Shown: piece by piece, positions 43,819-52,948 of the stretch
Layout of the letters: each line of letters begins with the position of its first letter
How positions within the stretch are numbered: position 1 is the first letter of the stretch
Source of the DNA: Glycocaulis abyssi
GTDB taxonomy: Bacteria > Pseudomonadota > Alphaproteobacteria > Caulobacterales > Maricaulaceae
DNA: 64,000 bases
NCBI RefSeq assembly: GCF_041429775.1
Contig: NZ_CP163421.1
Span: 2,691,001-2,755,000 of the forward strand
Reading direction: 5' to 3'
Notes under the pieces: model-generated
The model's input: only the letters and a program-made list of their open reading frames with translations
Databases searched by the model: none
What the model was told of the DNA's origin: nothing
Made by a program: the position numbers and the translations under genes

Positions 43819-44760
43819 CTAGTAGCCGATCTTGGCCAGCTCTTCTTCAAACTCCGGCACGGCCTTGAACAGGTCGGCAACGAGGCCGTAATCGGCGACC
43901 GAGAAGATCGGGGCTTCCTCATCCTTGTTGATCGCGACGATCACCTTGGAGTCCTTCATGCCCGCCAGGTGCTGGATCGCGCCGGAAATGCCGACAGCGA
44001 TATAAAGCTGCGGGGCGACGACCTTGCCGGTCTGGCCGACCTGATAGTCGTTCGGTACGAAGCCTGCATCCACCGCGGCCCGCGAAGCACCAACGGCGGC
44101 GCCCAGCTTGTCGGCGACTTTTTCCAGAATGGCGAAATTCTCGCCATTGCCCATGCCGCGCCCGCCGGAAATGACGATCTTGGCGGCGCCCAGCTCCGGG
44201 CGGTCGGACTTGGAGAGTTCTTCGGATACAAAGGCGGATTTTGCAGCCGCGTCGGGAGCGGAAACCGTCTCGACACTGGCAGAGCCGCCATCACCGGCCT
44301 TTTCAAACGTGGTCGGGCGCACGGTGATGACTTTCACCTTGTCGCTCGACTTCACGGTGGTCAGGGCGTTGCCCGCATAGATCGGACGCACGAAGGTGTC
44401 CGCGCTTTCAACAGCCGTGATGTCGGAGATCAGCATAACATCAAGCTTGGCTGCGACGCGGGGCATGAAGTTCTTGCCGACGGTGGAGGCCGGGGCGAGG
44501 ATTGCGTCATAGCCATCAGCCACCGACAGGACGAGGCTTTCCAGCGCTTCGGCCAGCTTGTGGCCCAGCGCGTCGGATTCCGCCAGCATCACCTTGGCAA
44601 CGCCGTCCACCTTGGCGGCTTCATCAGCGACGCTTTTCGCGCCCTGACCGGCCACCAGAATGTGGATGTCCCCGCCGATTTTCTTCGCAGCCGTCACGGC
44701 TGCGCGCGTGGCCTCGTTGAGCGATTTGTTGTCGTGTTCAGCAATAACGAGCGTGGCCAT
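43819..44760 (-). CDS. etfA: Electron transfer flavoprotein alpha subunit
   Basis: A 313-residue alpha subunit of the FAD-containing ETF that passes electrons from acyl-CoA and other dehydrogenases to ETF:ubiquinone oxidoreductase. The C-terminal FAD-binding domain carries [34 protein letters not shown] and [20 protein letters not shown]. The N-terminal domain begins [23 protein letters not shown] 44760 is two bases after etfB. It ends at a strong terminator. Confidence 0.96.
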   Translation of the reverse strand: MATLVIAEHDNKSLNEATRAAVTAAKKIGGDIHILVAGQGAKSVADEAAKVDGVAKVMLAESDALGHKLAEALESLVLSVADGYDAILAPASTVGKNFMPRVAAKLDVMLISDITAVESADTFVRPIYAGNALTTVKSSDKVKVITVRPTTFEKAGDGGSASVETVSAPDAAAKSAFVSEELSKSDRPELGAAKIVISGGRGMGNGENFAILEKVADKLGAAVGASRAAVDAGFVPNDYQVGQTGKVVAPQLYIAVGISGAIQHLAGMKDSKVIVAINKDEEAPIFSVADYGLVADLFKAVPEFEEELAKIGY

Positions 44761-44762
44761 GA

Positions 44763-45512
44763 TTACAGCACTCCTGCTTCGTTCTTCAGCTTGGAAACCA
44801 GCTCGGCAACCGTCTCTACCTTCACGCCGCCCTGGCGCTTGGGCGGTTCGGCCACTTTGAGCACTTCAAGGCGTGGGGTGAGGTCAACGCCATAGTCTTC
44901 CGGCGTCTTCGCATCGATGGGCTTGCGCTTGGCCTTCATGATGTTGGGCAGCGAAGCATAGCGCGGCTCATTCAGGCGCAGATCGGTGGTCACGATCGCG
45001 GGAAGGCCGAAGGACACGGTCTGCAGGCCGCCATCGATCTCGCGGGTGACTTTGAGCGTATCGCCGTCCTTTTCCACCTTGGAGGCGAAGGTGCCTTGCG
45101 GCCAGCCGAGCAGCGCGGCCAGCATCTGGCCTGTGGCATTGGCGTCATCATCAATGGCCTGCTTGCCGAGGATGACGATGTCCGGGTTTTCCTCGCCAGC
45201 AATCTTGGCCAGGATTTTCGCGACCGCCAGCGGCTCGACGGTCGCGTCCGTTGTCACGTGAATGCCCCGGTCGGCGCCCATGGCAAGCGCGGTGCGGATG
45301 GTTTCCTGCGCGCCTGCCGGGCCGATGGAGACCACAACGATCTCTTCAGCCAGCCCCTTTTCCTTCATGCGGATCGCCTCTTCGACGGCAATCTCGCAGA
45401 ACGGGTTCATGGACATTTTCACGTTGGCAAGGTCGACGCCGGTCTGGTCGGGCTTGACCCGGACCTTCACGTTATAGTCGACCACCCGCTTGACGGGGAC
45501 GAGGATTTTCAT
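44763..45512 (-). CDS. etfB: Electron transfer flavoprotein beta subunit
   Basis: A 249-residue beta subunit forming the ETF heterodimer with EtfA. The family signature is [21 protein letters not shown]; the AMP-binding region includes [17 protein letters not shown]. The N-terminus [19 protein letters not shown] is typical. Located directly upstream of etfA with two bases between. The 192-base leader upstream separates it from yceI's terminator hairpin. Confidence 0.96.
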   Translation of the reverse strand: MKILVPVKRVVDYNVKVRVKPDQTGVDLANVKMSMNPFCEIAVEEAIRMKEKGLAEEIVVVSIGPAGAQETIRTALAMGADRGIHVTTDATVEPLAVAKILAKIAGEENPDIVILGKQAIDDDANATGQMLAALLGWPQGTFASKVEKDGDTLKVTREIDGGLQTVSFGLPAIVTTDLRLNEPRYASLPNIMKAKRKPIDAKTPEDYGVDLTPRLEVLKVAEPPKRQGGVKVETVAELVSKLKNEAGVL

Positions 45513-45656
45513 CGGCCGCTCCGGTTTGTCTCTGGTTGCGATTGATATGAACGGTAAAGCCAGCGCCGCGCTGATCCTTGCCGCTCATGGTGCAGGGCAA
45601 AATAGGCGCGGAAACTGCCTTCGCCCACGCGTCGTGTCAACGCAGGTGCAAAACAA

Positions 45657-45686
45657 ATCCCCCGGACGGCTGTGCGTCCGGGGGAT
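45657..45686 (-). terminator. Terminator downstream of yceI
   Basis: A perfect 12-bp stem, ATCCCCCGGACG (45657-45668), loop GCTGTG, CGTCCGGGGGAT (45675-45686). Read on the minus strand it is followed by TTGTTTTG. It should stop yceI transcripts before etfB. Confidence 0.75.
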
Positions 45687-45704
45687 GATGGTCGACGGGT
45701 TGGT

Positions 45705-46307
45705 CTAGTCGCTGGCGACGCTCAGCTCGGTTTCGATGGAGAGCGCAATCTCGTCGGAAACAAACGGCGCGGCATATCCAAGGCCCCACTCGGAGCGGAT
45801 GATGGTGCCAGATGCCGAGAAGCCGGCTGTCTGGCGCTGGTTCATCGGGTGCGGGCCGGAAAAGTTCAGCGTGACGTCCAGCGATACCGGACGGGTTTCA
45901 CCCAGAAGGGTCAGATCGCCCGTCATTACGCCGGTTTCCCCATCCTCGGTCTCGAACGCGGTCGCAACGAAGCGGGCGGTCGGGAACTCTTCGACGTGGA
46001 ACAGGTCACTGTGCTCCAGATGGTCTTCAAAATCGCCCTGATTGGCACCGACCCAGAAACCACCGGCCAGATTGAATGTCACGTCGACGGTGGAGTTTTC
46101 CGGCTCTTCGAGGTCGAGCAGCAGCACGCCTTCATAGTCGGTGAAGTAGATCGACTGGCGCGACATGCCCAGATGGTCCCAGCTGGCGCGGATCGCGGTG
46201 TGGGAGCGGTCAAACTCATAGGCGACCGGCTCGGCAAAAGCGGTAGCGCCCAACATCGGCGCGGTCAGGAAAGCCGCAAGCGAGGCGGCAGCAAAAACGG
46301 TCTTCAT
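45705..46307 (-). CDS. YceI family periplasmic protein
   Basis: A 200-residue protein with signal peptide (MKTVFAAASLAAFLTAPMLG through AFAEP). The YceI lipocalin-like domain shows YEFDRSHTAIRASWDHLGM, DLTLLGETRPVSLDVTLN and AGFSASGTIIRSEWGLGY, all diagnostic. Such barrels bind isoprenoid or lipid-like ligands in the periplasm. The ATG at 46307 is the first Met preceding a signal peptide. It separates the adenosyltransferase gene from etfB in what is otherwise a commonly contiguous group, and has its own terminator. Confidence 0.9.
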   Translation of the reverse strand: MKTVFAAASLAAFLTAPMLGATAFAEPVAYEFDRSHTAIRASWDHLGMSRQSIYFTDYEGVLLLDLEEPENSTVDVTFNLAGGFWVGANQGDFEDHLEHSDLFHVEEFPTARFVATAFETEDGETGVMTGDLTLLGETRPVSLDVTLNFSGPHPMNQRQTAGFSASGTIIRSEWGLGYAAPFVSDEIALSIETELSVASD

Positions 46308-46437
46308 AGGGTCTGTCCCTCCATCTGGACGTGTATGGCTGCGGCCACACGCCGCAGGACCAGACATAGGGAGCGGGCAGGGGCGATTTCCAGTGCGGGG
46401 AGTGAAATACCGCGTTGCCGGAACGGAAATAGCGCGG

Positions 46438-47010
46438 CTACCGCGTCTTGCCGGGCACCCAGAGCACGTCGGCGCGGCCTTCATCATTGGCGACGCGCGC
46501 GGCGACGAAGAGGAAGTCGGACAGGCGGTTGAGATAGATGATGACGGCCTCGCTGACCGGCTCGCCAAGGTCTTTCAGCTCCACGGCCCTGCGTTCCGCG
46601 CGCCGGGCTATGGTGCGGGCGAGATGCAGGCGGGCAGCGGCTTGCGAGCCGCCGGGCAGGATGAAGCTTTCCAGCGGTGAGAGCTTTGCGTTGAACGCGT
46701 CAATGTCTGCTTCGAGGCGCGTGGCCTGCTGCGGCGTGACGCGCAAGGGCTCCCATTCGAGCTTTTGCCCCCTGTCCGGCACACATAAATCCGCGCCAAG
46801 GTCAAAGAGCTCGTTCTGAATGCGCAATAGCGTGTCTTTCAGCGCGCCATCTTCCAGCGCCGCTATGGCAAGTCCTATCGACGCATTGGCCTCATCGACC
46901 GTGCCATAGGCTTCCACGCGCGGATCATGCTTTGACGCGACGCTCATATCGCCGAGCCGCGTCGTGCCCTTGTCGCCGGTGCGGGTGTAGATTTTCGTCA
47001 GGCGGACCAT
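46438..47010 (-). CDS. Cob(I)yrinic acid a,c-diamide adenosyltransferase (PduO type)
   Basis: A 190-residue ATP:corrinoid adenosyltransferase making the coenzyme B12 upper ligand. The ATP-binding N-terminus is KIYTRTGDKGTTRLGD. VDEANASIGLA, RIQNELFDLGADLCVP and RTIARRAERRAVEL form the rest of the PduO active site. ATG 47010 is 23 bases after the twin-helix gene. No cobalamin riboswitch is visible upstream. It likely serves methylmalonyl-CoA mutase or another B12 enzyme outside the window. Confidence 0.93.
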   Translation of the reverse strand: MVRLTKIYTRTGDKGTTRLGDMSVASKHDPRVEAYGTVDEANASIGLAIAALEDGALKDTLLRIQNELFDLGADLCVPDRGQKLEWEPLRVTPQQATRLEADIDAFNAKLSPLESFILPGGSQAAARLHLARTIARRAERRAVELKDLGEPVSEAVIIYLNRLSDFLFVAARVANDEGRADVLWVPGKTR

Positions 47011-47033
47011 GTGCGCGCTCCGGTCTTGCGGAC

Positions 47034-47240
47034 CTAGCCGCCAAAAGCGCCCTTGGCCCAGAACCCGGCCACTATGACCAGAACCGCGAGAAACTGGAAC
47101 AGCACGCGTGCGCGCATCAGCTTGTTTGACCAGGACCGGCCAAACTCGCCGCCCCGCATAAGTGCGTATATCCCCACACACAGGGTCACGAAGACCACCG
47201 CCATGAGGACGTACAGGAGAATATCAAGAAAACCTGCCAT
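47034..47240 (-). CDS. Twin transmembrane helix small protein (HIG1-like)
   Basis: A 68-residue protein with two membrane helices (ILLYVLMAVVFVTLCVGIYAL and ARVLFQFLAVLVIVAGFWA) joined by a polar loop carrying GGEFGRSWSNKLMRARV, the HIG1-domain-like hallmark. Homologues are short inner-membrane proteins sometimes tied to respiratory complexes. It begins the run that continues into the cobalamin adenosyltransferase gene. A large palindrome lies 62 bases upstream, before tetR. Confidence 0.87.
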   Translation of the reverse strand: MAGFLDILLYVLMAVVFVTLCVGIYALMRGGEFGRSWSNKLMRARVLFQFLAVLVIVAGFWAKGAFGG

Positions 47241-47301
47241 GCCGACTGAGATAATGCGGCGCGGATATTTTCACAATCGCGCACTGTCAGCGCCCGGTGA
47301 G

Positions 47302-47344
47302 GCAATTGCGCGCGGGCCAATTACACGGCCCGCGTGCGAATTGC
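47302..47344. promoter_or_regulatory. Large palindrome between the twin-helix gene and tetR
   Basis: GCAATTGCGCGCGGGCC (47302-47318), loop AATTACAC, GGCCCGCGTGCGAATTGC (47327-47344), with about 16 pairs. It lies in a 220-base divergent gap. It could be a TetR-family operator or a structured leader; it lacks a T-run, so it is not a standard terminator. Confidence 0.4.
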
Positions 47345-47460
47345 TTGCAGTTGCAGCACAAAGCTGCTCATTTAGCGAAACTTACCACGCGCTCAGTGAA
47401 CCCTGCCGGTGAACTGACGCGCTTGTCTTATTTGTAACCAAGCAGTTTCAGGCTGGCGCA

Positions 47461-48087
47461 ATGCGTGATGATTCCGGACGGCGGCTTACCCGCCGCGATG
47501 CCCGCAAGCAGGAAACCCATAATCACGTTATCGAAGCGGCCCGTCAGGTGTTTCTTGATGACGGCTATGAGCGTGCCACGATCAAGGCCATCGCGGATGT
47601 AGCCAAGGTATCTGCCGGCACGGTTCTCAATGTTGCTCCGACCAAAAGCGCGCTTCTGATCCTGATCCTGCGCGACGAATATGAGGCGATCCGCGATTCG
47701 GTGGACCGGCTGGAGGCCGCGCTGTCGGGCAATCTGCTCGACCGGCTCAGCGCTCTGGTTCAGGTCATCATGGAGGCCCAGCTGCGCCATGAGGAGCTGT
47801 TTGCCGCTGCCATTGCGCACACCTGGCTGTGGACGGGCGACAGCTATGAGGAAGCGGCGGCCCAGATGTCTCTTGCCTGGGGAGCGGTTGAACGCCTGCT
47901 GGCCAAGGGCATCGAGAAGGGTGAGCTGCGCAACGATATAAAGCCTGCCGCAGCGGCCCGCTTCATCGAGGATTGCTATGCGGGCATTGTCAGGCGCGCG
48001 CGCGGCGAAGGGCTGGACCGGTCGACGGCTTCAGTGCTCATGCGCGCCCGGCTGGAGCTGGTTATTGAGGGTCTCGCGGCACGTTAG
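47461..48087 (+). CDS. TetR/AcrR family transcriptional regulator
   Basis: A 208-residue repressor-type protein. The N-terminal helix-turn-helix is RQVFLDDGYERATIKAIADV with recognition helix VAKVSAGTVLNVAPTKSALL. The C-terminal helical domain binds an unknown ligand. It ends 26 bases inside the end of the convergent exporter gene. Its target could be itself or that exporter; the divergent palindrome upstream is a candidate operator. There is no clear ribosome site before ATG 47461. Confidence 0.88.
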   Translation: MRDDSGRRLTRRDARKQETHNHVIEAARQVFLDDGYERATIKAIADVAKVSAGTVLNVAPTKSALLILILRDEYEAIRDSVDRLEAALSGNLLDRLSALVQVIMEAQLRHEELFAAAIAHTWLWTGDSYEEAAAQMSLAWGAVERLLAKGIEKGELRNDIKPAAAARFIEDCYAGIVRRARGEGLDRSTASVLMRARLELVIEGLAAR

Positions 48088-49015
48088 TTTGCCGCGCAGC
48101 ACCTTTGAGCTGGGCGGCGTACAGACCGGCCAGGATGATGGCCGCGCCAATGAGCTGGATCACGCTCAGCGCCTCGTCAAAGAGGATCCAGCCTGCCGCA
48201 GCGGCCACTACCGGCTGTATCAGCAATAGCAGGGCGGCGACCGGTGCCGGGATACGCCCCAGCCCGAATATGATTGCGCCCTGTCCGCCGGCATGAACCA
48301 CGACGCCCAGCAGGATCAGTGGCACCCAGCCCTGCCAGCTTTCGGGCAGTAACGGCTCGCCAAACGCGAGTGCAAGCCCCAGCGGTATGGGTGCCGCGAT
48401 CAGTGTAGACAGAAAGATCACACGCGGCGCGCTGGCGCCGTCGCGCGCCTTGCGCACGGCCAGCAGATAGGCGGCATACCAGAATGCGGTCAGCACGCTG
48501 AACACATCGCCGGTCAGACGGGCGGGGTCTATGGTCAGATTGCCGCCCGCCAGCAGCGCTGCGCCGCTGAGCATGACCGCGCAGACCATGATGAAGCCGC
48601 GCGTGACCGTTTCGCGGAAGATCAGCCATGAGAACAGGGCCACCAGTATGGGTGTCAGATTGGCCAGCAGCGTGGCATTGGCCGCGGTCGTGATGTTGAT
48701 GCCGACATGCCAGAAGGCCAGATCCATCGCGAAGAACACGCCTGCCAGCGCGATCAGGCGCATGCGGGGCTGTGCGGGCGGGGTGTCCTTGCCATGCCGG
48801 TGCAGTGCCAGCCAGAGCGCCAGTGCGGGCAGGGCCAGCGTCAGGCGCCAGAAGGCGGTGGCCTGCGGCCCAAGGTCGGATGCCTTGACGAGGATGGCGG
48901 CGAACCCGATCACGCATGCGCCGGCCAGTACGGCCAGCGTTCCTGCCAGTATGGCGGTACGGGAGGGCTCGGCTTTGGCGGCAGGCGCAACGGGCGGGCT
49001 GGCGGGATCAGGCAT
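48062..49015 (-). CDS. EamA/DMT family transporter
   Basis: A 317-residue inner-membrane protein with ten helices in two EamA repeats. Examples are LAGTLAVLAGACVIGFAAILV at the start and FDEALSVIQLIGAAIILAGLY at the end, the latter typical of EamA repeat ends. It is a metabolite or drug exporter of unknown substrate. ATG 49015 overlaps the gluQRS stop (ATGCCTGA), so the two are coupled; TTG 49033 is an alternative. The 3' end overlaps the tetR gene. Confidence 0.87.
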   Translation of the reverse strand: MPDPASPPVAPAAKAEPSRTAILAGTLAVLAGACVIGFAAILVKASDLGPQATAFWRLTLALPALALWLALHRHGKDTPPAQPRMRLIALAGVFFAMDLAFWHVGINITTAANATLLANLTPILVALFSWLIFRETVTRGFIMVCAVMLSGAALLAGGNLTIDPARLTGDVFSVLTAFWYAAYLLAVRKARDGASAPRVIFLSTLIAAPIPLGLALAFGEPLLPESWQGWVPLILLGVVVHAGGQGAIIFGLGRIPAPVAALLLLIQPVVAAAAGWILFDEALSVIQLIGAAIILAGLYAAQLKGAARQTNVPRDPQ

Positions 49016-49919
49016 GGACAGGTGGACTTTCAATCATGTCGCCGCGCGCGGCATGTGCGCCGATAAGGCGGCGAATATCGCCCGGTTCATGGCCAGTTTC
49101 ACGCAAGAGGCGCAGCGTCACGGACCGGTCGCGCTTGGCATAGCGTTTGCCATCGGGGCCGGCCAGCAAAGGGTGATGGCGATAGACGGGTTCCGGATAG
49201 CTGAGCAGGGTTTGTAACAGCCGGTGGAGGCCCGCTGCCGGGCGCAGGTCAATCCCGCGTACGATATGGGTAATGTCCTGCAGGGCGTCGTCATGGACGG
49301 CAGCGAGGTGGTAGCTGGTGCCTGCATCCTTGCGGGCAATCACCACATCGCCAAACAGGTCCGGCCGGGCGGTCTGACGGCGCTGTGTGTGTGGCGCACC
49401 GAGCGTCTCCTCGCGCCAGCCCAGCGTGTCGAACATGCTCCCCAAATGGCCCTGGCAGGCAGCCATGGACAGCCGCCAGGCATAGGGCCGTCCGTCCTCG
49501 AGCAGCCGTCTTTCCCGCGAGGGCGCCAGAGGGGTGCTGGTAAAGGCCGGGCCTTCGGGGCCTTGGGGTGCAAGATGCGGCGCGCTGGCGATCTCCGCCA
49601 GCACCTCCTTGCGGGTACGGAAGCAGCGATAGACGAGGCCGTTATCCTGAAGCTGACTGAGCGCGCGCGTGTAATCGTCCAGGTGCTCGCTCTGGCGGCG
49701 GACCGGCTCTTCCCACTCAAGGCCCAGCCATTCAAGGTCTTGAAAAATTGCCGCCTCGTATTCCGGCTTGCAGCGTTCGGTGTCGATATCCTCGATGCGC
49801 AGCAAAAATCTCCCGCCAGCGGCCTTTGCGGCATCAGATGCGCACAGCGCCGCAAAGGCATGGCCCAGATGCAGGCCGCCCGTGGGTGAAGGGGCAAAGC
49901 GGGTGACAAAGCTGGTCAT
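49008..49919 (-). CDS. gluQRS: Glutamyl-Q tRNA(Asp) synthetase
   Basis: A 303-residue truncated glutamyl-tRNA synthetase homologue that attaches glutamate to queuosine at position 34 of tRNA-Asp. It keeps the class I core: HIGH as HLGH in FAPSPTGGLHLGH, FLLRIEDIDTERC and the C-terminal RDAGTSYHLAAVHDDALQDI. The KMSKS loop is degenerate (YAKRDRS), as is common in this group. No anticodon-binding domain is present, as expected. ATG 49919 is chosen since the protein then starts MTSFVTRFAPSPTG. Confidence 0.93.
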   Translation of the reverse strand: MTSFVTRFAPSPTGGLHLGHAFAALCASDAAKAAGGRFLLRIEDIDTERCKPEYEAAIFQDLEWLGLEWEEPVRRQSEHLDDYTRALSQLQDNGLVYRCFRTRKEVLAEIASAPHLAPQGPEGPAFTSTPLAPSRERRLLEDGRPYAWRLSMAACQGHLGSMFDTLGWREETLGAPHTQRRQTARPDLFGDVVIARKDAGTSYHLAAVHDDALQDITHIVRGIDLRPAAGLHRLLQTLLSYPEPVYRHHPLLAGPDGKRYAKRDRSVTLRLLRETGHEPGDIRRLIGAHAARGDMIESPPVHA

Positions 49920-50032
49920 GGGCGCACACCATAAGCAGATGCACGCAAACTCCGCGAGGGGGTTGTCAGCGGAGCTTGCCTGCGCATGATCGCCAGCCTT
50001 TCCCGCTCCTTGTTGCCTGGAGACCAGCCCCG

Positions 50033-50707
50033 ATGATCCTGCTTGATGGCCCGCGTATCCCTGCGCGTTCAGGACAGGCAAAAAAGCTTGTCATCCTGTT
50101 TCATGGCTATGGCTCCAACGGCGCTGATCTGGCAGGGCTTGCGCAGCACTGGGCGGCCGACTTTCCTGATACGGCCTGGGTGGCGCCCAATGCGCCAGAG
50201 CCGGTGCCGGGCGCGCCTGGCGGGTATCAATGGTTCCCGATATCGCGTCTTGATCCGGCCGCGATGGAGGCAGGCTGCCGCATGGCCGGGCCGGTCGCCG
50301 ACCAGTTCATTGCTTCCGAGCTGCGCCGCCATAATCTCACCCACGCAGACCTGGCGCTGGTCGGTTTCAGCCAGGGCACGATGCTCGCGCTCCATCTGGG
50401 CCTGCGCCAGCCATCGGCCATTGGCGGGATACTGGGCTATTCCGGCGCTCTCGCGGGCGGGGAGACGCTGAGAGAGGAAATGGTCTCCAAACCGCCCGTC
50501 ATGCTGATCCATGGGGACCGCGATGATGTGCTTCCTGTCGGCTTCTCGCTACTGGCGGCGCAGCAACTGGCGGCCGCGGGGCATGGCGCGGAATTTCATA
50601 TCAGCCAGGGCCTGCCCCACTCCATCGGCCCGGACGGGCTGGAGCTGGGTGCGCGCTTCCTGAAAGCAGCGCTTGCGGGGCGCTACCGCTCCGCGCTTGC
50701 CGCCTGA
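50033..50707 (+). CDS. Alpha/beta-hydrolase (carboxylesterase/phospholipase family)
   Basis: A 224-residue serine hydrolase of the YpfH/carboxylesterase-2 type. VILFHGYGSNGADLAGLAQ carries the oxyanion-hole HG, GFSQGTMLALHLG has the nucleophile in GxSxG, LIHGDRDDVLP supplies the acid, and GLPHSIGPDGL the His. All catalytic residues are visible. It is probably cytosolic, acting on short esters or lysophospholipids. It stands alone, divergent from gluQRS. Confidence 0.88.
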   Translation: MILLDGPRIPARSGQAKKLVILFHGYGSNGADLAGLAQHWAADFPDTAWVAPNAPEPVPGAPGGYQWFPISRLDPAAMEAGCRMAGPVADQFIASELRRHNLTHADLALVGFSQGTMLALHLGLRQPSAIGGILGYSGALAGGETLREEMVSKPPVMLIHGDRDDVLPVGFSLLAAQQLAAAGHGAEFHISQGLPHSIGPDGLELGARFLKAALAGRYRSALAA

Positions 50708-50979
50708 GCCTCCCCGCCTTCTCCAAGCAGTGGTACACTGGCCAACACAAACCTGTGGCGCGAGCGTCATAGGTCTGTTGCACGAGTTGGAGTAAAGTCC
50801 GCTCAACGTGCCGGATTTGCTGATTCGTTTGATGAATCAGGGATTGAGCGAGGGAGGTGCGTCTTCAGGACGCTTCAGCGCCATAGGCTTTGGGGTGGAA
50901 AACGCCAGACATGTGCCGGTGATGCCGGTGCGGGGCGTTGGTCAGGCCCTGCGCCGCGCTCTCATCGGGAGGCGCAGGG

Positions 50980-51549
50980 ATGATGCGCGTGTCCAAAGTT
51001 GCGCCTGAAGATCTTCGCTGCCTGGTCCTGAATGCGGACTATCAGCCGCTCTCCTACTACCCGCTATCGACCTGGCCCTGGCAGGAAGCCATCAAGGCGG
51101 TGTTCCTTGAGCGGGTCGATGTGGTCTCGGAGTATGAGACCGCCATCCGTTCGCCTTCCTTTGCCATGCGCGCGCCCTCCGTGGTGGCCTTGCGCGATTT
51201 CGTTACCCAGGACCGGCCGCCCGCCTTCACGCGGTTCAACGTGTTTCTGCGCGATGGTTTCCAGTGCCAGTATTGCGGGTCGAAACAGCTGGACATGCTG
51301 ACCTTTGACCATGTGGTCCCGCGCTCACGCGGTGGCCGTACGACATGGGAAAACATCGTGGCGGCCTGCGCGCCGTGCAATCTGAAAAAGGGCGGGCGTA
51401 CACCGGAGCAGGCCCGCATGCCGATGCGCAGGGCGGCCCTGCGCCCGACCGTTCACCAGCTGCAGGGGCAGGGCCGGCGCTTCCCGCCCAAATACCTGCA
51501 TGAAAGCTGGCTGGATTATCTCTACTGGGATGTCGAGCTGGAGCCGTAG
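50980..51549 (+). CDS. HNH endonuclease family protein
   Basis: A 189-residue protein. The N-terminal DLRCLVLNADYQPLSYYPLS region is characteristic of the widespread chromosomal HNH family. The HNH core has CQYCGSKQLDMLTFDHVVPR, SRGGRTTWENIVAACAPCN and NLKKGGRTPEQARMPMRR, with zinc cysteines and catalytic His-Asn. Its natural role is uncertain; it is not next to any defence or mobile gene. GGGAGG lies before ATG 50980. The preceding 272-base gap holds only a small hairpin (50818-50838). Confidence 0.88.
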   Translation: MMRVSKVAPEDLRCLVLNADYQPLSYYPLSTWPWQEAIKAVFLERVDVVSEYETAIRSPSFAMRAPSVVALRDFVTQDRPPAFTRFNVFLRDGFQCQYCGSKQLDMLTFDHVVPRSRGGRTTWENIVAACAPCNLKKGGRTPEQARMPMRRAALRPTVHQLQGQGRRFPPKYLHESWLDYLYWDVELEP

Positions 51550-51557
51550 GGGCAGAC

Positions 51558-52898
51558 CTACTCCCCGCCCTTCTCGATGTGCACGCGCACCGGCCCGCGC
51601 GAATCCAGATGCACATCGCGCTGCGGGAAGGGGAACTGGATGCCTTCGGCCTCGAACGCCTTCCAGATCGCCAGCAGCACTTCGGACGAGACATTGTTCA
51701 CGCCCTGCTGCGGGTCCGCGATCCAGAAGCGTACTTCCAGATCAATCGAATTATCACCGAACCCGCGCAGGAGGCAGCGTGTCTCCGGCTTGTCCAGCAC
51801 ACGCTCGACCGAGTTGGCGGCCTCCACGATCACCTGCATGGCATGAGGCACATCGGTGCCGTAAGCGACGCCGACCGGCTTCTTGATGCGTACCGCTTCG
51901 TCGGAGAACGACCAGTTGATCACCTTGGTGGTGATGAATTCTTCGTTCGGGATCAGGTGTTCCAGCCCGTCGCGCGTGACCACGCTGGCAAAGCGCATGC
52001 CGAGCGCGTTCACCCGGCCATAGGTCTCATCCAGCGTGATGACATCGCCCGGCTTCACCGAGCGGTCCATCAGTAGGATCAGGCCGGAAATGAGATTGGA
52101 GAATATCTTCTGCAGGCCAAACCCGATGCCAAGGCCCACCGCGCCGGAGAAGATCGCCAGCGCTGACAGATCCACGCCGGCAATCGACAGGGCGGCCGCC
52201 ACTACCACGACCAGCAGCGATATCTGCACGCTCTTGGTGATGAGCAGGCGCGCGGACGGGGTCAGGGTCGGCACCTGCTCCACTCGTGCGGCGAGCAGTT
52301 TCGACAGGCGGCTGGCGACCCAGTAGAGGACGGCGAGCAATATCGCGGCCCGTACGACGGTCAGGAGCGAGATGCGGCTGTCGCCGGCATCAAAGCCCAC
52401 CGAGGCGAGCAGCCCGGTCAGCGGGTCCAGCAGGCCGACAATGTTCAGCGCTGCAACGATCCAGATCAGGGTGGCTGCGGTACGCGACCAGAAGGGTTCG
52501 GCGATGAAGGCGGTCAGAATGCGGATCAGCACCCATGCGCCGGTAAGGCTGGCCGCCATGTTGATGGCGAAACTGCCAAGTCCGGCCTGATCGAACCCGA
52601 TCCGGGCAAGGGTCAGGATGAGGAAGGCAATGACCGGCAGGATGAGGGAGACGATCAGTTCACGCACGCCGGAATTGATCCGCGCCATGAACTGCCAGCC
52701 AAAGGCGCGCTCGATCATGGTGCGCACCGGCGCGCGCGCGATCCAGCTGACCGCGAACACGGCGAGTATGGTGGCTGCCTGCAGGCCGATTTCCGGCGTG
52801 AGGAAGGCGTCGCGCGCCTCTACCAGCACGCCCTGCGCCCGCTCGATCAGGGCAGTCGTCCATTCAGTGGAGAAAGGAGCAGGTTCAGTTGCAGCCAT
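51558..52898 (-). CDS. MscS-family mechanosensitive ion channel
   Basis: A 446-residue small-conductance channel. Five or so N-terminal helices precede the MscS pore helix ALSIAGVDLSALAIFSGAVG and the beta domain with GDVITLDETYGRVNALGMRF and HLIPNEEFITTKVINWS. The C-terminal mixed domain ends in FPFPQRDVHLDSRGP. It should release solutes when turgor is high. It converges with the HNH gene and lies downstream of the VWA-like gene on the same strand. Confidence 0.92.
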   Translation of the reverse strand: MAATEPAPFSTEWTTALIERAQGVLVEARDAFLTPEIGLQAATILAVFAVSWIARAPVRTMIERAFGWQFMARINSGVRELIVSLILPVIAFLILTLARIGFDQAGLGSFAINMAASLTGAWVLIRILTAFIAEPFWSRTAATLIWIVAALNIVGLLDPLTGLLASVGFDAGDSRISLLTVVRAAILLAVLYWVASRLSKLLAARVEQVPTLTPSARLLITKSVQISLLVVVVAAALSIAGVDLSALAIFSGAVGLGIGFGLQKIFSNLISGLILLMDRSVKPGDVITLDETYGRVNALGMRFASVVTRDGLEHLIPNEEFITTKVINWSFSDEAVRIKKPVGVAYGTDVPHAMQVIVEAANSVERVLDKPETRCLLRGFGDNSIDLEVRFWIADPQQGVNNVSSEVLLAIWKAFEAEGIQFPFPQRDVHLDSRGPVRVHIEKGGE

Positions 52899-52948
52899 AT
52901 CAGGACGTTAGGCGGGGGTTCGGACGGGGGCAAGCCCGCGCGGGCGGC

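Noticed and set aside
49008-49919. Degenerate KMSKS in gluQRS as a sign of inactivation
   Set aside because: Loss or change of this loop is usual in glutamyl-Q synthetases, and the rest of the core is intact.
50980-51549. HNH nuclease as part of a defence island
   Set aside because: The family is a common chromosomal gene and its neighbours are an esterase and an MscS channel; no restriction, toxin or phage gene adjoins it.
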